A stretch of 64,000 nucleotides of DNA. It comes from Variovorax ginsengisoli. Its GTDB lineage: Bacteria > Pseudomonadota > Gammaproteobacteria > Burkholderiales > Burkholderiaceae_C. This document shows, piece after piece, positions 26,435-34,889 of the stretch. The notes under the pieces are model-generated. The model was not told the origin of the DNA and did no database searches. It worked only from the letters and a program-made list of their open reading frames with translations. Where the stretch lies: positions 44,956 to 108,955 of the forward strand of contig NZ_JAUJZH010000027.1 of NCBI RefSeq assembly GCF_030486595.1, given 5' to 3'. A program made the position numbers and the translations under genes. Numbering within the stretch: the first letter of the stretch is position 1; each line of letters starts with the position of its first letter.

Positions 26435-27301
26435 CTATGACGCCGACGGCTTGATGACAATCCGCCGCTTGCTCGTGATGATCTCGCCGATCCGCGGATC
26501 GATACTGATGAGCTTCTCCCCGCTTGGGAAGCTGTCTCCCACGGCAACCCGACGCCCGCTCTTGAAGGTCACGCCGCCGGCGTTGACCTCGGCCAGGCCG
26601 GCCTCTTCCTTCGTCACGCGCTCGGTCGGCCCGTTGGTTCCGGCGACTGGCACGGGCGCGGCCACCTGAACCGCGGCCTCCCGGCGCTCCGGCTGCTCGA
26701 CCGCCGGCTTGGCACGCGCGGCCGCGACTCGTGCTTCAGCCTGTTCACGTTCCTTCCGCTGTTGCGCCTCTTGGGCAGCCTTAGCGATCTTCTGCTCGCG
26801 CTCGAGCCTGGCTTGGCGCTCAACCTTGGCCTTACGCTCAGCCTCCTCGGCGGCGGCGACCTTGCGTGCCTCTGCGGCCTTTCGATCGGCCTCCTCCGCG
26901 CGAGCGGCGTTCGCCACCAGTGCGACGTCTTCGGCTGGGGCGGCGGCCTGCACCTTCGCGACCGGATTCGAGACCGCGACCTGTGCAACCACCGGGGCCG
27001 GCTCGGGTGTGGGGCTTGCCTCCAGCTTCGGCGCTTGCTGTGGTGGATCCGCCCGGGGTGGCGCTTCCAGAGAGACCAGCGCGTCAACGTCGGGGCCGAG
27101 CGCTACCGTCTTCGTCAGCAACTCGACCTGGCGCAGCCGCGCCGTGTCATCCTTCGCCGCCTGCAATTGGGACCAAAGCGGCGCCCCGGTGGCGAAGCCT
27201 CCGACTGTGGCGCCCAGGAGGAAAGCCGACGCCATCCAGGCCCAGGCCGTGAACCTCACGCGGTTGACGACGCTCATCGCTGTGCGCATTTCCTTCGCCA
27301 T
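26435..27301 (-). CDS. Single-pass membrane protein with coiled coil and PilP-like end
   Basis: A 288-residue protein. The N-terminal cytoplasmic 15 residues precede one membrane segment (AWMASAFLLGATVGGFATG). A Pro-rich stretch follows, then about 80 residues of charged coiled coil (Glu/Arg/Ala/Lys), and a short beta-rich end VTFKSGRRVAVGDSFPSGEKL. That end resembles the small domain of PilP/TraP-like inner-membrane proteins and the end of the protein at 27768. Its start overlaps the bactofilin stop by one base. Probably part of an envelope-spanning apparatus. Confidence 0.5.
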   Translation of the reverse strand: MAKEMRTAMSVVNRVRFTAWAWMASAFLLGATVGGFATGAPLWSQLQAAKDDTARLRQVELLTKTVALGPDVDALVSLEAPPRADPPQQAPKLEASPTPEPAPVVAQVAVSNPVAKVQAAAPAEDVALVANAARAEEADRKAAEARKVAAAEEAERKAKVERQARLEREQKIAKAAQEAQQRKEREQAEARVAAARAKPAVEQPERREAAVQVAAPVPVAGTNGPTERVTKEEAGLAEVNAGGVTFKSGRRVAVGDSFPSGEKLISIDPRIGEIITSKRRIVIKPSAS

Positions 27302-27753
27302 CAGCCTGCCTTGGTGCCCAACATCGACTTGATGACGCTGGAGTTCGTCTTCGCGCCCATTGGAATGTTGAATAGGGGCGCCCGGATGACCGCATGGATG
27401 TCCGCGCCATCTCCGATCTGCAGATCCTCGCTCGCGATAAGGAGAGCGCTGTCCTTGGCAGCCTTGGCAGGGTCACCCACCTTGCCGGCCACGGCGATGC
27501 GCTCCGCCGTCAAGCGCCCGCTGAAGTGCGCCCCCGGTGCAATGATGACTGTGCCCTTGGAGCATTCCAGAGTTCCCCGGAACGTCCCGTAGATCACGAC
27601 GCCAAAATCGATCTTGAGCGTCCCGTCGAATACCGCGTTGGGCGGGATCACCATTCCGATCGCGTGCGCATCGATGGTCAATCGGAGCGTGGAGACCGTC
27701 TGTTCGGCGTCCGGGTGTGCGGACGCATGGGCGCTGAGGGGTGCTGGTTTCAT
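27301..27753 (-). CDS. Bactofilin-like polymer-forming protein
   Basis: A 150-residue protein from ATG 27753. The centre is a run of short beta repeats (VFDGTLKIDFGVVIYGTF, GTVIIAPGAHFSG, AERIAVAGKVGD) as in bactofilins, which form membrane-associated filaments without nucleotide. The terminal arms are Ser/Ala/Pro-rich, as expected. It lies between two single-pass membrane proteins with minimal spacing, suggesting a scaffold for them. Bactofilin inside an apparent transfer operon is unusual. Confidence 0.7.
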   Translation of the reverse strand: MKPAPLSAHASAHPDAEQTVSTLRLTIDAHAIGMVIPPNAVFDGTLKIDFGVVIYGTFRGTLECSKGTVIIAPGAHFSGRLTAERIAVAGKVGDPAKAAKDSALLIASEDLQIGDGADIHAVIRAPLFNIPMGAKTNSSVIKSMLGTKAG

Positions 27754-27767
27754 GATTGCTTGATGAC

Positions 27768-28358
27768 CTAGTTCGCGTCTTCGCGGACGAGCACGCTTGT
27801 TGACGGTGTCCGATAGATCCGTCGGGTCGGATCGGTTTGGAGAAGGAGTTCGCCATTGGGCAGCGTCTTCCCGAGCAGCACTCGCAAGGGCCGGTCCGGA
27901 GCGTCCTGCAGGGCAATGGACACCCCTTCGCTGTCGATCTGGACGACCTTCCATGAGGGAAGCGTCGACATCCGGCGCTGCTCAAGGGCCGACGAACCCC
28001 GATGGATCTGAAAGAGGGATCCCAGAGCGAACGCGGCGATCGCGCATGCGACCGCAAGCATCACCACCGTGCGCATGCGAATGCGCGATGCGATCGAGTT
28101 CGAGTTGAGCGCGACGGCATCCGCGGCGTCCGGACCGAACCTGATCCAGGGAACACCCCTTGCAGCGATCACCGGCCCGGCGAATCCCGGCAGCTCGATG
28201 ACATCGCCTCGAAGCAACGCCCGCGTCCAGTCGAGCGACGACACCGCCGCCATAGGCGATGGAAACGCCCCTTGATCGGCTAGCGCAATGTCTGTGGCTG
28301 AGGGGGTTCCCTCAGGGTTGTCCGTCTTCAATGTGTTCCCCAGAATCGATGCACACAA
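27768..28358 (-). CDS. Single-pass membrane protein with short periplasmic domain
   Basis: About 196 residues if started at TTG 28358; an internal ATG near 28250 (MAAVSSLDW) is a possible start. One membrane segment (VVMLAVACAIAAFALGSLF) is near residue 110-130. The C-terminal part SWKVVQIDSEGVSIAL, then LGKTLPNGELLLQTDP, has the same plan as the end of the protein at 26435. First gene of a three-gene unit with bactofilin. The start is uncertain because the frame overlaps the divergent promoter region. Confidence 0.5.
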   Translation of the reverse strand: MCASILGNTLKTDNPEGTPSATDIALADQGAFPSPMAAVSSLDWTRALLRGDVIELPGFAGPVIAARGVPWIRFGPDAADAVALNSNSIASRIRMRTVVMLAVACAIAAFALGSLFQIHRGSSALEQRRMSTLPSWKVVQIDSEGVSIALQDAPDRPLRVLLGKTLPNGELLLQTDPTRRIYRTPSTSVLVREDAN

Positions 28359-28446
28359 AACGGGAAGGCCGAAAGCGCTACACGCTTTTTCGTTTGTGGC
28401 ATGGTATTTTTACGGAGATAATAGCACCGCCTCAATCAATCCAGCA

Positions 28447-28905
28447 ATGTCTCTAAGCATGACTTCCCGGAAGAAGCGCACTCGCGCGCCCCGCCCGACC
28501 TTGCCCACTTCGTCCGACCAGGCCGAGCTCACGACTTTGCTCCAACCAACCGAACCGGCCGCGCCTACGCCGGCCGCTTTGGTCCCTGCTTCCCCCGCGC
28601 CGGCCAGCCCGGTCGCGCCTGCGGTCGAAGGCAAGCAAGGGCCCGCGACGTTCTCGATCGACGAGATCTCGACAGCCGTCCGCTACTGGGGTGATCACCT
28701 GGAGGACAGGAACGCCGCGAAGGTGAGCGGGGGATTCGGTCCGAATGCCTGCTTGGTGATCGAGGTGTTGACCCTCCTGAGCGTGAACCGCGAGCGCACC
28801 GTCGCCTGCACATCGGGCTCCAAGCTCGCCCAGGTCATGAACGAAGCGCTCCAGGCGAGTCCGCTCTCGAAATCCACCGAGCACCAGGCCGATGCTGTCG
28901 CGTGA
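28447..28905 (+). CDS. Hypothetical protein, Pro-rich N-terminus
   Basis: A 152-residue protein from ATG 28447 (or 28459). A basic start (TSRKKRTRAPRP) and an Ala/Pro linker precede a compact helical domain, TFSIDEISTAVRYWGDHLEDR to NEALQAS. The AT-rich stretch 28375-28440 upstream (CTTTTTCG to TATTTTTACG) likely holds its promoter. Its end overlaps the next gene by 14 bases. Function unknown. Confidence 0.55.
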   Translation: MSLSMTSRKKRTRAPRPTLPTSSDQAELTTLLQPTEPAAPTPAALVPASPAPASPVAPAVEGKQGPATFSIDEISTAVRYWGDHLEDRNAAKVSGGFGPNACLVIEVLTLLSVNRERTVACTSGSKLAQVMNEALQASPLSKSTEHQADAVA

Positions 28906-29626
28906 TCCGTATGTGCACCCCGAAGGCACGGCTCCCTCAGGGCTGCCTGAGGCGCTGACCAGGCGCGCGGCGCTTCGTGGCCTGGGCGGCCTGGGACTCG
29001 GCTCGATCCTCCTGCTGCAGGAGACCGGTGTCGCACACGCCCAGGCGAGCGCCGCGGCGGCGGGCGCCCTCCCCTCTGCGGCTCAGCGCGACGAGTTCTG
29101 GACCCGTGACCGCACCCTATGGGTGCGCCGCACCTCCACGGGCGAGGTCGTCAAGAGCACCTACTGGCGCAACGGGCAGCTGGTCCAGAGCGAGTACGAG
29201 CGCCTGTGCTGGTTTGCCAGGGACACGACGCTCGAGCGACTGATGCGCGAGAACAGCCCGCACATTCGCCGCGCGCTCGAATCGGGCCAGTTCACCAAGG
29301 AGCAGGTCTCCCAGTGGACCATGATGAATCCGATCATCTTCGACGTGCACTACGCCATCACGAGCTGGCTCGGATGGTTCAACATGGCCCGACCGATCGA
29401 ATGGACGAGCGCCTTCCGGCACCCCATCACGAACGCCGTCACCGAGGGCTCGGCACGCGACAGCTGGCACATGCGCGGCGGTGCGGTGGACGCTCGCATC
29501 CCAGGCGTGCCAATCGAACAGTTCGGCCGCTTCGCTCAGTGGCTCGGTGCCGGCGGCGTTGGCATCTACTCGACCAAATCCTTCACCCACACCGATTCAG
29601 GTCGCGTGCGCAGCTGGCGCTCGTGA
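28892..29626 (+). CDS. Tat-exported M15-type murein endopeptidase (YcbK/DUF882-like)
   Basis: A 244-residue protein. The N-terminus has RRAALRGLGGLGLGSILLL and a cleavage region near AHAQA, a twin-arginine style signal. The C-terminal domain has the M15/DUF882 metal site: SAFRHP, then HMRGGAVDARI (HxxxxxxxD arrangement) and FTHTDSGRVRSW (HxD). Members cut peptide cross-links in murein. It is fused to the upstream gene by overlap. In a transfer element it would open the cell wall locally for the secretion channel. Family call is good; exact bond cut is not known. Confidence 0.8.
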   Translation: MLSRDPYVHPEGTAPSGLPEALTRRAALRGLGGLGLGSILLLQETGVAHAQASAAAAGALPSAAQRDEFWTRDRTLWVRRTSTGEVVKSTYWRNGQLVQSEYERLCWFARDTTLERLMRENSPHIRRALESGQFTKEQVSQWTMMNPIIFDVHYAITSWLGWFNMARPIEWTSAFRHPITNAVTEGSARDSWHMRGGAVDARIPGVPIEQFGRFAQWLGAGGVGIYSTKSFTHTDSGRVRSWRS

Positions 29627-29676
29627 ACGATCGATCTCTCATTTCTCTCGCAACAGTACCAAAGCTGATTCAATCC

Positions 29677-30189
29677 ATGAACACGAAGCGACTTATCCTC
29701 GGCGCCTGCGCTTTCCTCCCCCTCTTGGCGATCGCCGGCGAGCTGCCAGCCAACACCCAAGTCGGCATCACTCTTTCGGTTGGTCAATCGGGCAAGGCGA
29801 TGAAGCAGCAGTCTGCGATCGTGACTCGCGGATCCGAGACGCGCCTGGGTGGCACGCCTGTCGAATACATCCGCGAATCGAACGTTGATGCGCAAGGCCA
29901 AGCGCTGGCGGTGAAGGGGACCATCTTTGAAGGCTTGTCCGTGATCGTGAGCCCCATCGCGATCCTCGACGATCGCGTCGTTGTGCGAGTCGCCGTCCAG
30001 GAGCGACACGTGATCAAGATCGACAAGCTCACGATTCAAGGCCAAACGGTGGATCTCCCCCGAACGACGCTCCGCGAGGCGAGTTTGGGGAACACAATCC
30101 TGACGTACGGTTCCGCCCTCGATGTTCCTCTCGACGATCTCAACTCGCCGACGAAGTACCAGTTGCGATTGCAGGCCGAGCGGCCTTGA
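29677..30189 (+). CDS. Exported beta-rich protein
   Basis: A 170-residue protein from ATG 29677 with a signal peptide (LILGACAFLPLLAIAG). The rest is beta-rich: VGITLSVGQ, then EGLSVIVSPIAILDDRVVVRVAVQER, cited in part, a pattern that recalls short secretin-like or pilus-lipoprotein-like domains. Its stop overlaps the next gene's TTG start. Position after the murein peptidase suggests an envelope role. Confidence 0.5.
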   Translation: MNTKRLILGACAFLPLLAIAGELPANTQVGITLSVGQSGKAMKQQSAIVTRGSETRLGGTPVEYIRESNVDAQGQALAVKGTIFEGLSVIVSPIAILDDRVVVRVAVQERHVIKIDKLTIQGQTVDLPRTTLREASLGNTILTYGSALDVPLDDLNSPTKYQLRLQAERP

Positions 30190-30713
30190 CCGTCGGCCGG
30201 GTGGACCAGGCGCGGCGAGCACTCTTCCTCGACGTCGACGGCGTCCTCACGAGCTCGCGCTCAGAGCTCGCGCTCGGCATCCCCAAGGATCTGAGCCCCG
30301 GGGAGGTGCTGAAGTTCGACCAGGTAGCCCTCGGCCTGGTCCGCCGGCTCTGCGATGTTGGGCAGGTCGGCGTCGTCATCTCGTCCGCGCGCCGCGCCGC
30401 CCACAACTGGACCGAGTTCGGCCGTGCGCTGGACCTTCCGACGATCGGCCAGACCCCGGCCCTTGGCCGCCGCGGCGTCGAGATCCAAGCCTGGCTTGAC
30501 ATGCATCCAGAGATTGAACAGTTCGCCATCCTCGACGACATGGACGAGATGCTGGCCATCCAACGCCCCCACTTCGTTCGAACAACCTATGGCGACGGCC
30601 TGTGCTTCACCACGTTGCGGGACCTGGTTGAGAAGTTCGACCTGAACGTCTACGACCTGTTGCCGCAGTCCGATGAGCTTCCTTCCGCCGCCGCTCCAGC
30701 TCCTCGCGCATGA
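30186..30713 (+). CDS. HAD-like hydrolase
   Basis: A 175-residue protein. HAD motif I is LFLDVDGVL; motif II is probably VVISSARR (Ser after the strand); a later acidic motif is AILDDMDEM. The plan resembles the HAD domains found with RNA-repair systems (Swiss Army Knife type) more than classic phosphatases. TTG 30186 overlaps the upstream stop; GTG 30201 is an alternative start. It overlaps the next gene in ATGA. A second HAD of similar plan lies at 39920. Confidence 0.7.
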   Translation: MTVGRVDQARRALFLDVDGVLTSSRSELALGIPKDLSPGEVLKFDQVALGLVRRLCDVGQVGVVISSARRAAHNWTEFGRALDLPTIGQTPALGRRGVEIQAWLDMHPEIEQFAILDDMDEMLAIQRPHFVRTTYGDGLCFTTLRDLVEKFDLNVYDLLPQSDELPSAAAPAPRA

Positions 30714-31186
30714 GCACCCCTCCTGTCTTTGTCTTCGGCAGCAACACCGCCGGGCGCCACGGAATGGGAGCCGCCCTCTTCGCCCGGGAACAACGCGGGG
30801 CGATCTACGGGCGAGGAGAAGGTTTGCAGGGCAACTCGTATGCGATCCCCACGAAGGGGCAGCTTCCTGACCGAACACTGGTGCCGCTGGCGCTACCCGA
30901 GATCCAGCGGCACATCGCGCGCTTCCTGGCCTTCGCCGCCAGCCGCCCCGACCTGGTGTTCGAGGTGACACCGATCGGTTGCGGCCTGTCGGGTTACAAG
31001 CACGGAGAGATCGCACCCATGTTTTCTGACGCTCCTGCCAATTGCGCCCTTCCTGCCGAATTCCTGGCTGTACTCACCACACCTCGCGCACGCCTTTCTC
31101 CTCCGCGCACTCCTGCCATCCGCTTCCCCTCCCCGCCTAACCATTTCGGTGCCCTTGATCGGAGGGACGCGATACCTGCTCGATAG
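30710..31186 (+). CDS. Macro-domain-like phage/plasmid protein (A1S_2505-like)
   Basis: A 158-residue protein. The core reads VFGSNTAGRHGMGAA then GQGNSYAIPTKG-type sequence (here GLQGNSYAIPTKG) and VTPIGCGLSGYKHGEIAPMF. This Asn-x-x-Gly-x-x-Gly pattern and the G-x-G-x-S-Y-AIPTK element are found in short phage-encoded proteins related to macro domains, which bind or hydrolyse ADP-ribose compounds. The last 45 residues are unstructured. Coupling with a HAD gene by overlap suggests joint nucleotide or RNA-end chemistry; that is inference. Confidence 0.6.
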   Translation: MSTPPVFVFGSNTAGRHGMGAALFAREQRGAIYGRGEGLQGNSYAIPTKGQLPDRTLVPLALPEIQRHIARFLAFAASRPDLVFEVTPIGCGLSGYKHGEIAPMFSDAPANCALPAEFLAVLTTPRARLSPPRTPAIRFPSPPNHFGALDRRDAIPAR

Positions 31187-31305
31187 CGAGGTCCGGACGT
31201 GACGCAAGCCAGCGTCGCTCACGTGCGAAAGCAACAACGAGGAACACGCCGGCCGCAAGGAGACCTGGCCCGTTACAGTACTAGCCTCAATTCTCGAGGG
31301 CCAAG

Positions 31306-32121
31306 ATGGGTCAAGCCAGAAACAAGCAGCGCGCCGCTTTCGCAGTGGAGCTAGTCGAAGAGTGGGAGAACGAAGACTGCGTCAACTTCGCAGTGGCCTT
31401 GGCGCGGCTGACCGACTGGCTGCTCCACGTTGACTGGTGGTCGACCTCAAGAACGCCGCGCGACGATGAGATCAAGCCAATGCGCGTCTACGTCGCCAAT
31501 AGCGATGACCTGGTCTTCGATGTGCGAGGAGTTCGAACGATTTTCGAGTTCAACGAACGCATCATCATGAAGGCAGTCCCGCGCGTTGCGACGGGTCCCG
31601 GCGGGGTGTTGACTCGCTTCTATGATGAGGAACGGCTCGCCTCGCTGCCATTGCGATTTCAGCCCTCCGAGGCAAAGATCGCCTTGGCAATCGAAGCCAT
31701 TCGGGCGAACCAGCAATTTCTCTCGGCCATTCCACCGCGGACGGCGCCGTTTATTCCTGCGAGCGAGGCTGCGCACTTCACTTTTGGTCGATGCGCTCCT
31801 TTCGCTGAGGCAATGCATCAATTGACCGGCTTGCAGCCGACGGCGATGCTCGCCAAGCGCTTTTCTCAGAAGTTCGAAGGAACAGAGCGCGGCGAGAACG
31901 GCTACTTTCATAGTGTTGTCATCCATCCCGATGGGATTGCTGAGGATTCCTGGGGCCGATCGTCCCTAACCGAGATCGCAGCGCGTTTCGGCGTGCTCGA
32001 GTTCGCTGTCAGCAGTGAAGCACAGGCGCAGGTCGTGGAGAGGCTGAGACGGAACTCAGGGGATCGCTACGAAGCAGCTTTCGACCGTGCAAAGCAGTTG
32101 ATCCTGGCCCATCGCCGTTGA
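31306..32121 (+). CDS. Hypothetical protein with possible Cys-His-Asp hydrolase site
   Basis: A 271-residue soluble protein. In the C-terminal half FGRCAPFAEAMHQLTG (Cys near residue 162), then NGYFHSVVIHPDG (His) and AEDSWGRSS (Asp) occur in the order and context of papain-like or transglutaminase-like active sites. The N-terminal half has no recognised domain. GC content is lower than in neighbouring operon genes, and about 120 bases of free sequence precede it, so it seems to be a separate cargo gene. Catalytic role is a hypothesis. Confidence 0.5.
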   Translation: MGQARNKQRAAFAVELVEEWENEDCVNFAVALARLTDWLLHVDWWSTSRTPRDDEIKPMRVYVANSDDLVFDVRGVRTIFEFNERIIMKAVPRVATGPGGVLTRFYDEERLASLPLRFQPSEAKIALAIEAIRANQQFLSAIPPRTAPFIPASEAAHFTFGRCAPFAEAMHQLTGLQPTAMLAKRFSQKFEGTERGENGYFHSVVIHPDGIAEDSWGRSSLTEIAARFGVLEFAVSSEAQAQVVERLRRNSGDRYEAAFDRAKQLILAHRR

Positions 32122-32223
32122 TCAGCCTCCGTCGGTCGGAGCAGGGGTGAAGAAAACATCTGTCTCGATTTCCGGATTCCGTCCTAGCATTGCGCCATCG
32201 CACCTGCTCGCGCGCGGGATGCC

Positions 32224-32538
32224 ATGAACATGCGAGGCCCCATGACCCAACCCGAATCCCCTGAGTTCGCCATCGTCCGCCTGGGCGAAGGCGAGGCCGC
32301 CCAGTTCGCCATCGGCGCCCTGCCCCGCGCCGGCCGCCTGCCGTTCAGCAAAGTGGAGGTGCACGCCACGCACCTGACCGTCACCGGTCAAGACGGCACC
32401 ACCGAGGAACTGGGCTCCGATGCCGAGCCACTCGCCCCCGAGGTCATCCAGCAGCTCCTTTCCGACGACGGTCTGGTCTTCGCCGAACTGGACGAGGACT
32501 CCGGCGAGCCCGTGGCCACCGAGCGCATGAAGGGCTGA
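32224..32538 (+). CDS. Small acidic hypothetical protein
   Basis: A 104-residue acidic protein; ATG 32224 or 32242 (MTQPESPEF) may start it. Contains FAIVRLGEGEAAQFAIG and VEVHATHLTVTGQDG, a small beta-rich fold. It ends seven bases before the transglycosylase-like gene. No family recognised. Confidence 0.55.
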   Translation: MNMRGPMTQPESPEFAIVRLGEGEAAQFAIGALPRAGRLPFSKVEVHATHLTVTGQDGTTEELGSDAEPLAPEVIQQLLSDDGLVFAELDEDSGEPVATERMKG

Positions 32539-32544
32539 TGCCAC

Positions 32545-34221
32545 GTGACTGAAGGAGATCTGAAGGAAGGCACGCCGGTTCCAGCCGCCGACGTCGAGGT
32601 CCGTGGCAAGAGCTCCAAGCTCTTCAAGGCGGCGGCGCTATTCGCCTCTGGCGTCGCGGCGACGGCCGCCATGATGGGCCCGGGTGCCCACAAGATCGCC
32701 GACGTGATTGGTGACATGCAGGCCCGCGGGCACGAGGCGAAGCAGGTCGCGCCCGCGGCGAAGGCGTCCAGTGCCGCACAGGGCGCCCAGACCACCGCGA
32801 TGCACGCCGCGCCCGTCATGCACGAGACCGACCGGGCCCGCGTTCAGATCCTGAGCAAGCCGGTGCCCTCTGACACGCGAGCAGCAGCCGAGATGGCGCG
32901 CGCACTGCCTCTCCCCAAGGACGCACAGATCGAGATGCCGTCGGCGGAGCAGACCGCCGTTCTGGCCTATGGCCAGTTCGCCCCGATCGCCACTCGCGTC
33001 TTCAACAACGCCACCAAGCAGAAAGAGACGCACTGGACGTTGCATCCATGGGATGTGGCGCGCCTGGCCGACCAGGCCTCGGCCGAGCTCTACAAGGAAC
33101 GGCGCATCCGCGTCGAGCCTCGCCTCATCGCTGGCGCCTACTACACGGAGAGCCGCGGCGTCGTTCAGGTCGGTTTCGATCGCAAGGGTGTCGAGCTGCT
33201 CAACAAGGGCAAGTCGATCGACGAGGTCTTCAAGAGCGGGGCCAGGGCCAGCTACGGCCTCTTCGAGATCGACCAGCAGCACGCCGGCGCCGAAGACCCC
33301 GACCCGGTGCGCGGCGCCAAGAAGGCTGCGGAGTTCCTCGCCGAAGGCCAGGCGAACATGAACCGGTACCCGCACCTGGGCATGGTCGCTGTCTCCGCGA
33401 CCTACAACGTGAGCAGCAACCTGCGGGAAAAGATCTTCGCCGGCGCGCCACTCGATGAACAGGAGACCAGGTCCTACGAAGCTGTCCAGAGTCATGCGGC
33501 CAGCATGTCCTACGGCGCCGCGCTCTACGACGTTGCGCACCGCACCCATCAGCAGCACCTGGCGCAGGCCCAGAAACTCGGACAGCCGATCGCCGTGGCC
33601 GCCAACACCGTGAAGCGTGCGGATCCGCTGGCGAGCGACCGCGTCGACGCGGTAATGGCGCTGACGGGTCGCAAGTTCCAGGAGCCGGCGGCCCAGCTCC
33701 ACGTACCAGTCGAGCGGATGGCGCAAGCCACCTCGGTCCCGGCGGCGCTGGTGACCACGGTCAGCGCACCGACACCAGCGCCGGCGGCAAAGGCAGCAGC
33801 GCCAGCACCTGTGGCTGAGCGGGCCCCGACCACCACGACGGCTCAGGCCCCGGCAGCGGCCGAGCCGCCCGCGAAAGCCGCGGCAGCCAAGCCGTCGCTG
33901 CGGGAGGCCATGAACCTGGCCGCCGCCGCCAGCCACAGCAAGCCACCTCGAGCAGCACCGGATCGCCGGTCCACCGAGGCTGCGGCGCCCCGAGCCTCCT
34001 CGACAACGGAGATGGACCGATTCATCGCAGGTGGCGCCCGCGAGACACGCGCCGCAGCTCCGGAACAGGCGATCGTGGTCCCGTCCCCGGATCGCGCACG
34101 AGCCGCCCTCAATGGCTCAGTCAACGAATGGAAGAGCAGCGCAGCGTCGGTGCTGGGCCGCGTCGCCGCCTTCCACGAGCAGCGCACGCGTGAGATGTCG
34201 GGGCAGCGCGAGGCGCCGTAG
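32545..34221 (+). CDS. Transglycosylase-like protein with shared head and tail motifs
   Basis: A 558-residue protein from GTG 32545. Residues about 15-55 carry VEVRG and a membrane segment (FASGVAATAAMMGPG) resembling the head of the metallopeptidases at 8-13.7 kb. Residues about 195-300 fit a lysozyme-like transglycosylase domain: RLIAGAYYTESRG (candidate catalytic Glu near 201), ASYGLFEIDQQHA and AVSATYNVSS. An Ala/Pro-rich linker follows. The last 40 residues (WKSSAASVLGRVAAFH) match the tails of the two duplicated membrane proteins downstream. Likely acts on murein from the inner membrane. Confidence 0.68.
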   Translation: MTEGDLKEGTPVPAADVEVRGKSSKLFKAAALFASGVAATAAMMGPGAHKIADVIGDMQARGHEAKQVAPAAKASSAAQGAQTTAMHAAPVMHETDRARVQILSKPVPSDTRAAAEMARALPLPKDAQIEMPSAEQTAVLAYGQFAPIATRVFNNATKQKETHWTLHPWDVARLADQASAELYKERRIRVEPRLIAGAYYTESRGVVQVGFDRKGVELLNKGKSIDEVFKSGARASYGLFEIDQQHAGAEDPDPVRGAKKAAEFLAEGQANMNRYPHLGMVAVSATYNVSSNLREKIFAGAPLDEQETRSYEAVQSHAASMSYGAALYDVAHRTHQQHLAQAQKLGQPIAVAANTVKRADPLASDRVDAVMALTGRKFQEPAAQLHVPVERMAQATSVPAALVTTVSAPTPAPAAKAAAPAPVAERAPTTTTAQAPAAAEPPAKAAAAKPSLREAMNLAAAASHSKPPRAAPDRRSTEAAAPRASSTTEMDRFIAGGARETRAAAPEQAIVVPSPDRARAALNGSVNEWKSSAASVLGRVAAFHEQRTREMSGQREAP

Positions 34222-34241
34222 TTGACCTCTTTATTGCGCCG

Positions 34242-34262
34242 ATTGTTTCGCTGCGCAACAAA
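34242..34262. promoter_or_regulatory. Imperfect palindrome, candidate operator (site 1)
   Basis: Arms ATTGTTTCGC and GCGCAACAAA around one base. It closely resembles the perfect palindrome at 40632-40652. It lies 21 bases after the transglycosylase-like gene and 113 bases before the duplicated cassette, in its probable promoter region. Confidence 0.65.
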
Positions 34263-34375
34263 GACCGCAGCAATGTCATCTCGCAGACACGCGAAAAAAG
34301 GCCACCCAAGAAAACATTGCACCGCAAAGCTGCTTTCGTGGATAGGCTCGTTCCACCCAAACTAGCCTCCATGCG

Positions 34376-34873
34376 ATGCCTGCCTACATTCTCCGAGCGG
34401 TCTCCCGTCTCTCTGGCGCCAGCAGCCTGATCGATGACCTGAACGCAGCCGTCCTCCCCGGACAGGCCCCCTTCGTCACACCGATCCTCGCGGACGATTT
34501 CTCCTCGGCCTGGCTGGCATTCGTCGCGGCGCACGGCAAGAGCTTCAACCCCTTCAGCATCTCCACCAGCGGCGAGCTCGAGTTGATGCTCGAAATCATC
34601 GCGGACGCGTCCGGCGGAAGCGGCCACGGTTGCCTGTTGTTCGGGGCCCCGAACACCGGCAAGGCCTACAGCGATGTCGAGCTGCTGCAGCTCTTCGAGC
34701 AGGGTCAGATCCGCTTCAGCTACACGGCCCACACGAGCCTGGCCGACGCGCTCACCGCTGCGACCGCCAACCAGCCCGACACGGTCTTCTTCGGAGGCGT
34801 GACCTCGGTGGAGATCCAGGCGGAATTGAACCTGCTGGAAGAGTTCTCCAACAAGCATTTCAACATTCACTGA
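34376..34873 (+). CDS. Hypothetical protein A1 of the duplicated cassette
   Basis: A 165-residue soluble protein, MPAYILRAVSRL. It is paralogous over its full length with the 165-residue protein at 35919: both have MPAYILRAV, LIDDL, P[IV]LADD, FVAAHGK, GCLLFG, a QIRF/QVRF segment and FFGG. No known family. Each copy is followed by one membrane protein gene, so A and B proteins very probably work together. It lies downstream of a palindromic operator candidate. Confidence 0.7.
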   Translation: MPAYILRAVSRLSGASSLIDDLNAAVLPGQAPFVTPILADDFSSAWLAFVAAHGKSFNPFSISTSGELELMLEIIADASGGSGHGCLLFGAPNTGKAYSDVELLQLFEQGQIRFSYTAHTSLADALTAATANQPDTVFFGGVTSVEIQAELNLLEEFSNKHFNIH

Positions 34874-34889
34874 CCAGGAACAGATCACA

